Shown here piece after piece: positions 4,438-5,368 of a DNA stretch of 5,368 bases. The number at the start of each line of letters is the position of its first letter. Position 1 is the first letter of the stretch. The notes beneath the pieces were generated by a model. The model saw only the letters and a list, made by a program, of their open reading frames with translations. It had not been told where the DNA came from and ran no database searches. This DNA is from Pseudomonadota bacterium (GTDB lineage Bacteria; Pseudomonadota; Gammaproteobacteria; Burkholderiales; Ferrovaceae), in assembly GCA_021804705.1 (NCBI GenBank), contig JAJZHC010000103.1:1-5368 (forward strand). Direction: 5' to 3'. The position numbers were made by a program, and so were the translations under genes.

Positions 4438-5368
4438 TTAGAACAGGCCGACGATGCTGCCGTTGGCGTCGATGTCCACCTTCTCGGAAGACGGCACCTT
4501 GGGCAGGCCAGGCATGGTCATCATGTCGCCGCAAATGGCCACGACAAAACCGGCACCGTTGGCAAGACGCACTTCACGCACGTTCAGGGTGTGCCCGGTA
4601 GGGGCACCCTTGGCGTTGGGATCAGACGTGAAGGACATCTGGGTCTTGGCCATGCAGACGGGGAAGTGACCGTAGTCCTTGTTCCACTCGTCGAGCTGCT
4701 TGCGGGCATTGTCGCTGAACGTGACCTGGCCGGCGCGGTAGATCTTGGTGGCGATGGTGGTGATCTTTTCCTGCAGGGTGATGTTGTCAGGATAGACATA
4801 GGTGTGCTTCTTGCCTGATTTTTCGATCAGGTCCACCACGGTGCGGGCCACTTCTTCCGCACCCTTGCCGCCTTCGGCCCAATGACGCGCCAGGACGAAC
4901 TTGCCGCCCATGGCTTCGATCCGCTCCTTCAGGAGTGCCACTTCGGCTTCAGTATCGAAGGTGAAGTGGTTGACCGACACCACGCAAGGCAGGCCGTAGT
5001 TGTCGCGGATGTTTTCCAGGTGGCGCTCAATGTTGATCATGCCCTTTTCCAGCGCGGCCAGGTTTTCCTTGTTGAGCTCATCCTTTTTCACGCCGCCATG
5101 GAACTTGAGGGCGCGGATGGTGGCCACCAGAACGACGGCGGAGGGGTTCAACCCAGCCATGCGGCACTTGATGTCGATGAACTTCTCGGCACCCAGGTCG
5201 GCACCGAAGCCGGCTTCGGTCACCACGTAGTCGGCCAGCTTCAGGCCAGCCTTGGTGGCGATGACGGAGTTGCAGCCGTGGGCGATGTTGGCAAACGGGC
5301 CGCCGTGAATGATGGCGGGGTTGTTTTCCAGGGTCTGCACCAGGTTGGGCTTGATGGCGTCCTTCAGC
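4438..5368 (-). CDS. fhs: formate-tetrahydrofolate ligase, C-terminal part
   Basis: Fhs joins formate to tetrahydrofolate with ATP to give 10-formyl-tetrahydrofolate, the entry of formate into purine synthesis, fMet formation and C1 assimilation. The last 309 residues of a protein that is normally about 555 are present; the N-terminal part with the P-loop lies beyond the window edge. The visible N-terminal end reads LKDAIKPNLVQTLE, so the gene does not start at the GTG at 5340; that codon is an internal valine. Strongly conserved segments follow: HGGPFANIAHGCNS, VVTEAGFGADLGAEKF, VVLVATIRALKFHGG, VSVNHFTFDTEAE and the family's typical end GDMMTMPGLPKVPSSEKVD...NGSIVGLF. It is upstream of folC on the same strand, with a 34-bp gap and no terminator, so the two are likely co-transcribed. 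There is no sign of damage in the visible part. Confidence 0.97.
   Translation of the reverse strand, partial: LKDAIKPNLVQTLENNPAIIHGGPFANIAHGCNSVIATKAGLKLADYVVTEAGFGADLGAEKFIDIKCRMAGLNPSAVVLVATIRALKFHGGVKKDELNKENLAALEKGMINIERHLENIRDNYGLPCVVSVNHFTFDTEAEVALLKERIEAMGGKFVLARHWAEGGKGAEEVARTVVDLIEKSGKKHTYVYPDNITLQEKITTIATKIYRAGQVTFSDNARKQLDEWNKDYGHFPVCMAKTQMSFTSDPNAKGAPTGHTLNVREVRLANGAGFVVAICGDMMTMPGLPKVPSSEKVDIDANGSIVGLF

Noticed and set aside
5340..5340. GTG at 5338-5340 as the start of fhs
   Set aside because: The frame continues upstream with the conserved LKDAIKPNL segment, so this is an internal valine codon of a gene cut by the window edge.

Overview
The window is GC-rich, densely packed bacterial DNA, and all seven clear genes have close or recognisable bacterial families. 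The combination of a betaproteobacterial-type FolC, a formate-tetrahydrofolate ligase and a TauE/SafE exporter next to universal stress proteins suggests a Gram-negative proteobacterium, most likely a betaproteobacterium with sulfur or anaerobic/C1 metabolism. That placement is inferred from protein character only; no rRNA or other taxonomic marker is present.

Right side (3108-5368, minus strand): the C-terminal part of fhs (formate-tetrahydrofolate ligase, running off the window edge) is followed after 34 bp by folC (dihydrofolate/folylpolyglutamate synthase). Together they form a folate/one-carbon unit: FolC makes polyglutamylated tetrahydrofolate, and Fhs loads formate onto it.

Middle (2620-3111): a 111-residue winged-helix regulator on the plus strand is transcribed divergently from an exporter operon. 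The 156-bp AT-rich intergenic region contains a perfect 8-bp-arm palindrome and, more broadly, three copies of a 10-bp half-site (consensus ATTAAGTTAT). These lie on the best -10 element I can find for the regulator. The regulator gene converges on folC with a 4-bp overlap of the two coding ends, leaving no intergenic room for a terminator.

Left side (81-2619, minus strand): a tight four-gene operon with gaps of 3-11 bp. In order it encodes a TauE/SafE-type membrane transporter, a three-helix DUF1634-like small membrane protein, a shortened tandem universal stress protein with degenerate nucleotide-binding motifs, and a canonical single-domain UspA with an intact ATP-binding motif. The likely reading is an anion (perhaps sulfite or organosulfonate) export module with two cytoplasmic Usp partners, controlled by the divergent winged-helix protein. 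A short open frame at 66-1 may be the beginning of a further gene.

No tRNA, rRNA, CRISPR array, insertion sequence or phage gene was seen. The most interesting signals are the three-half-site operator, the exporter-Usp operon with its degenerate Usp tandem, and a terminator-shaped hairpin antisense inside folC that could end read-through from the regulator gene.
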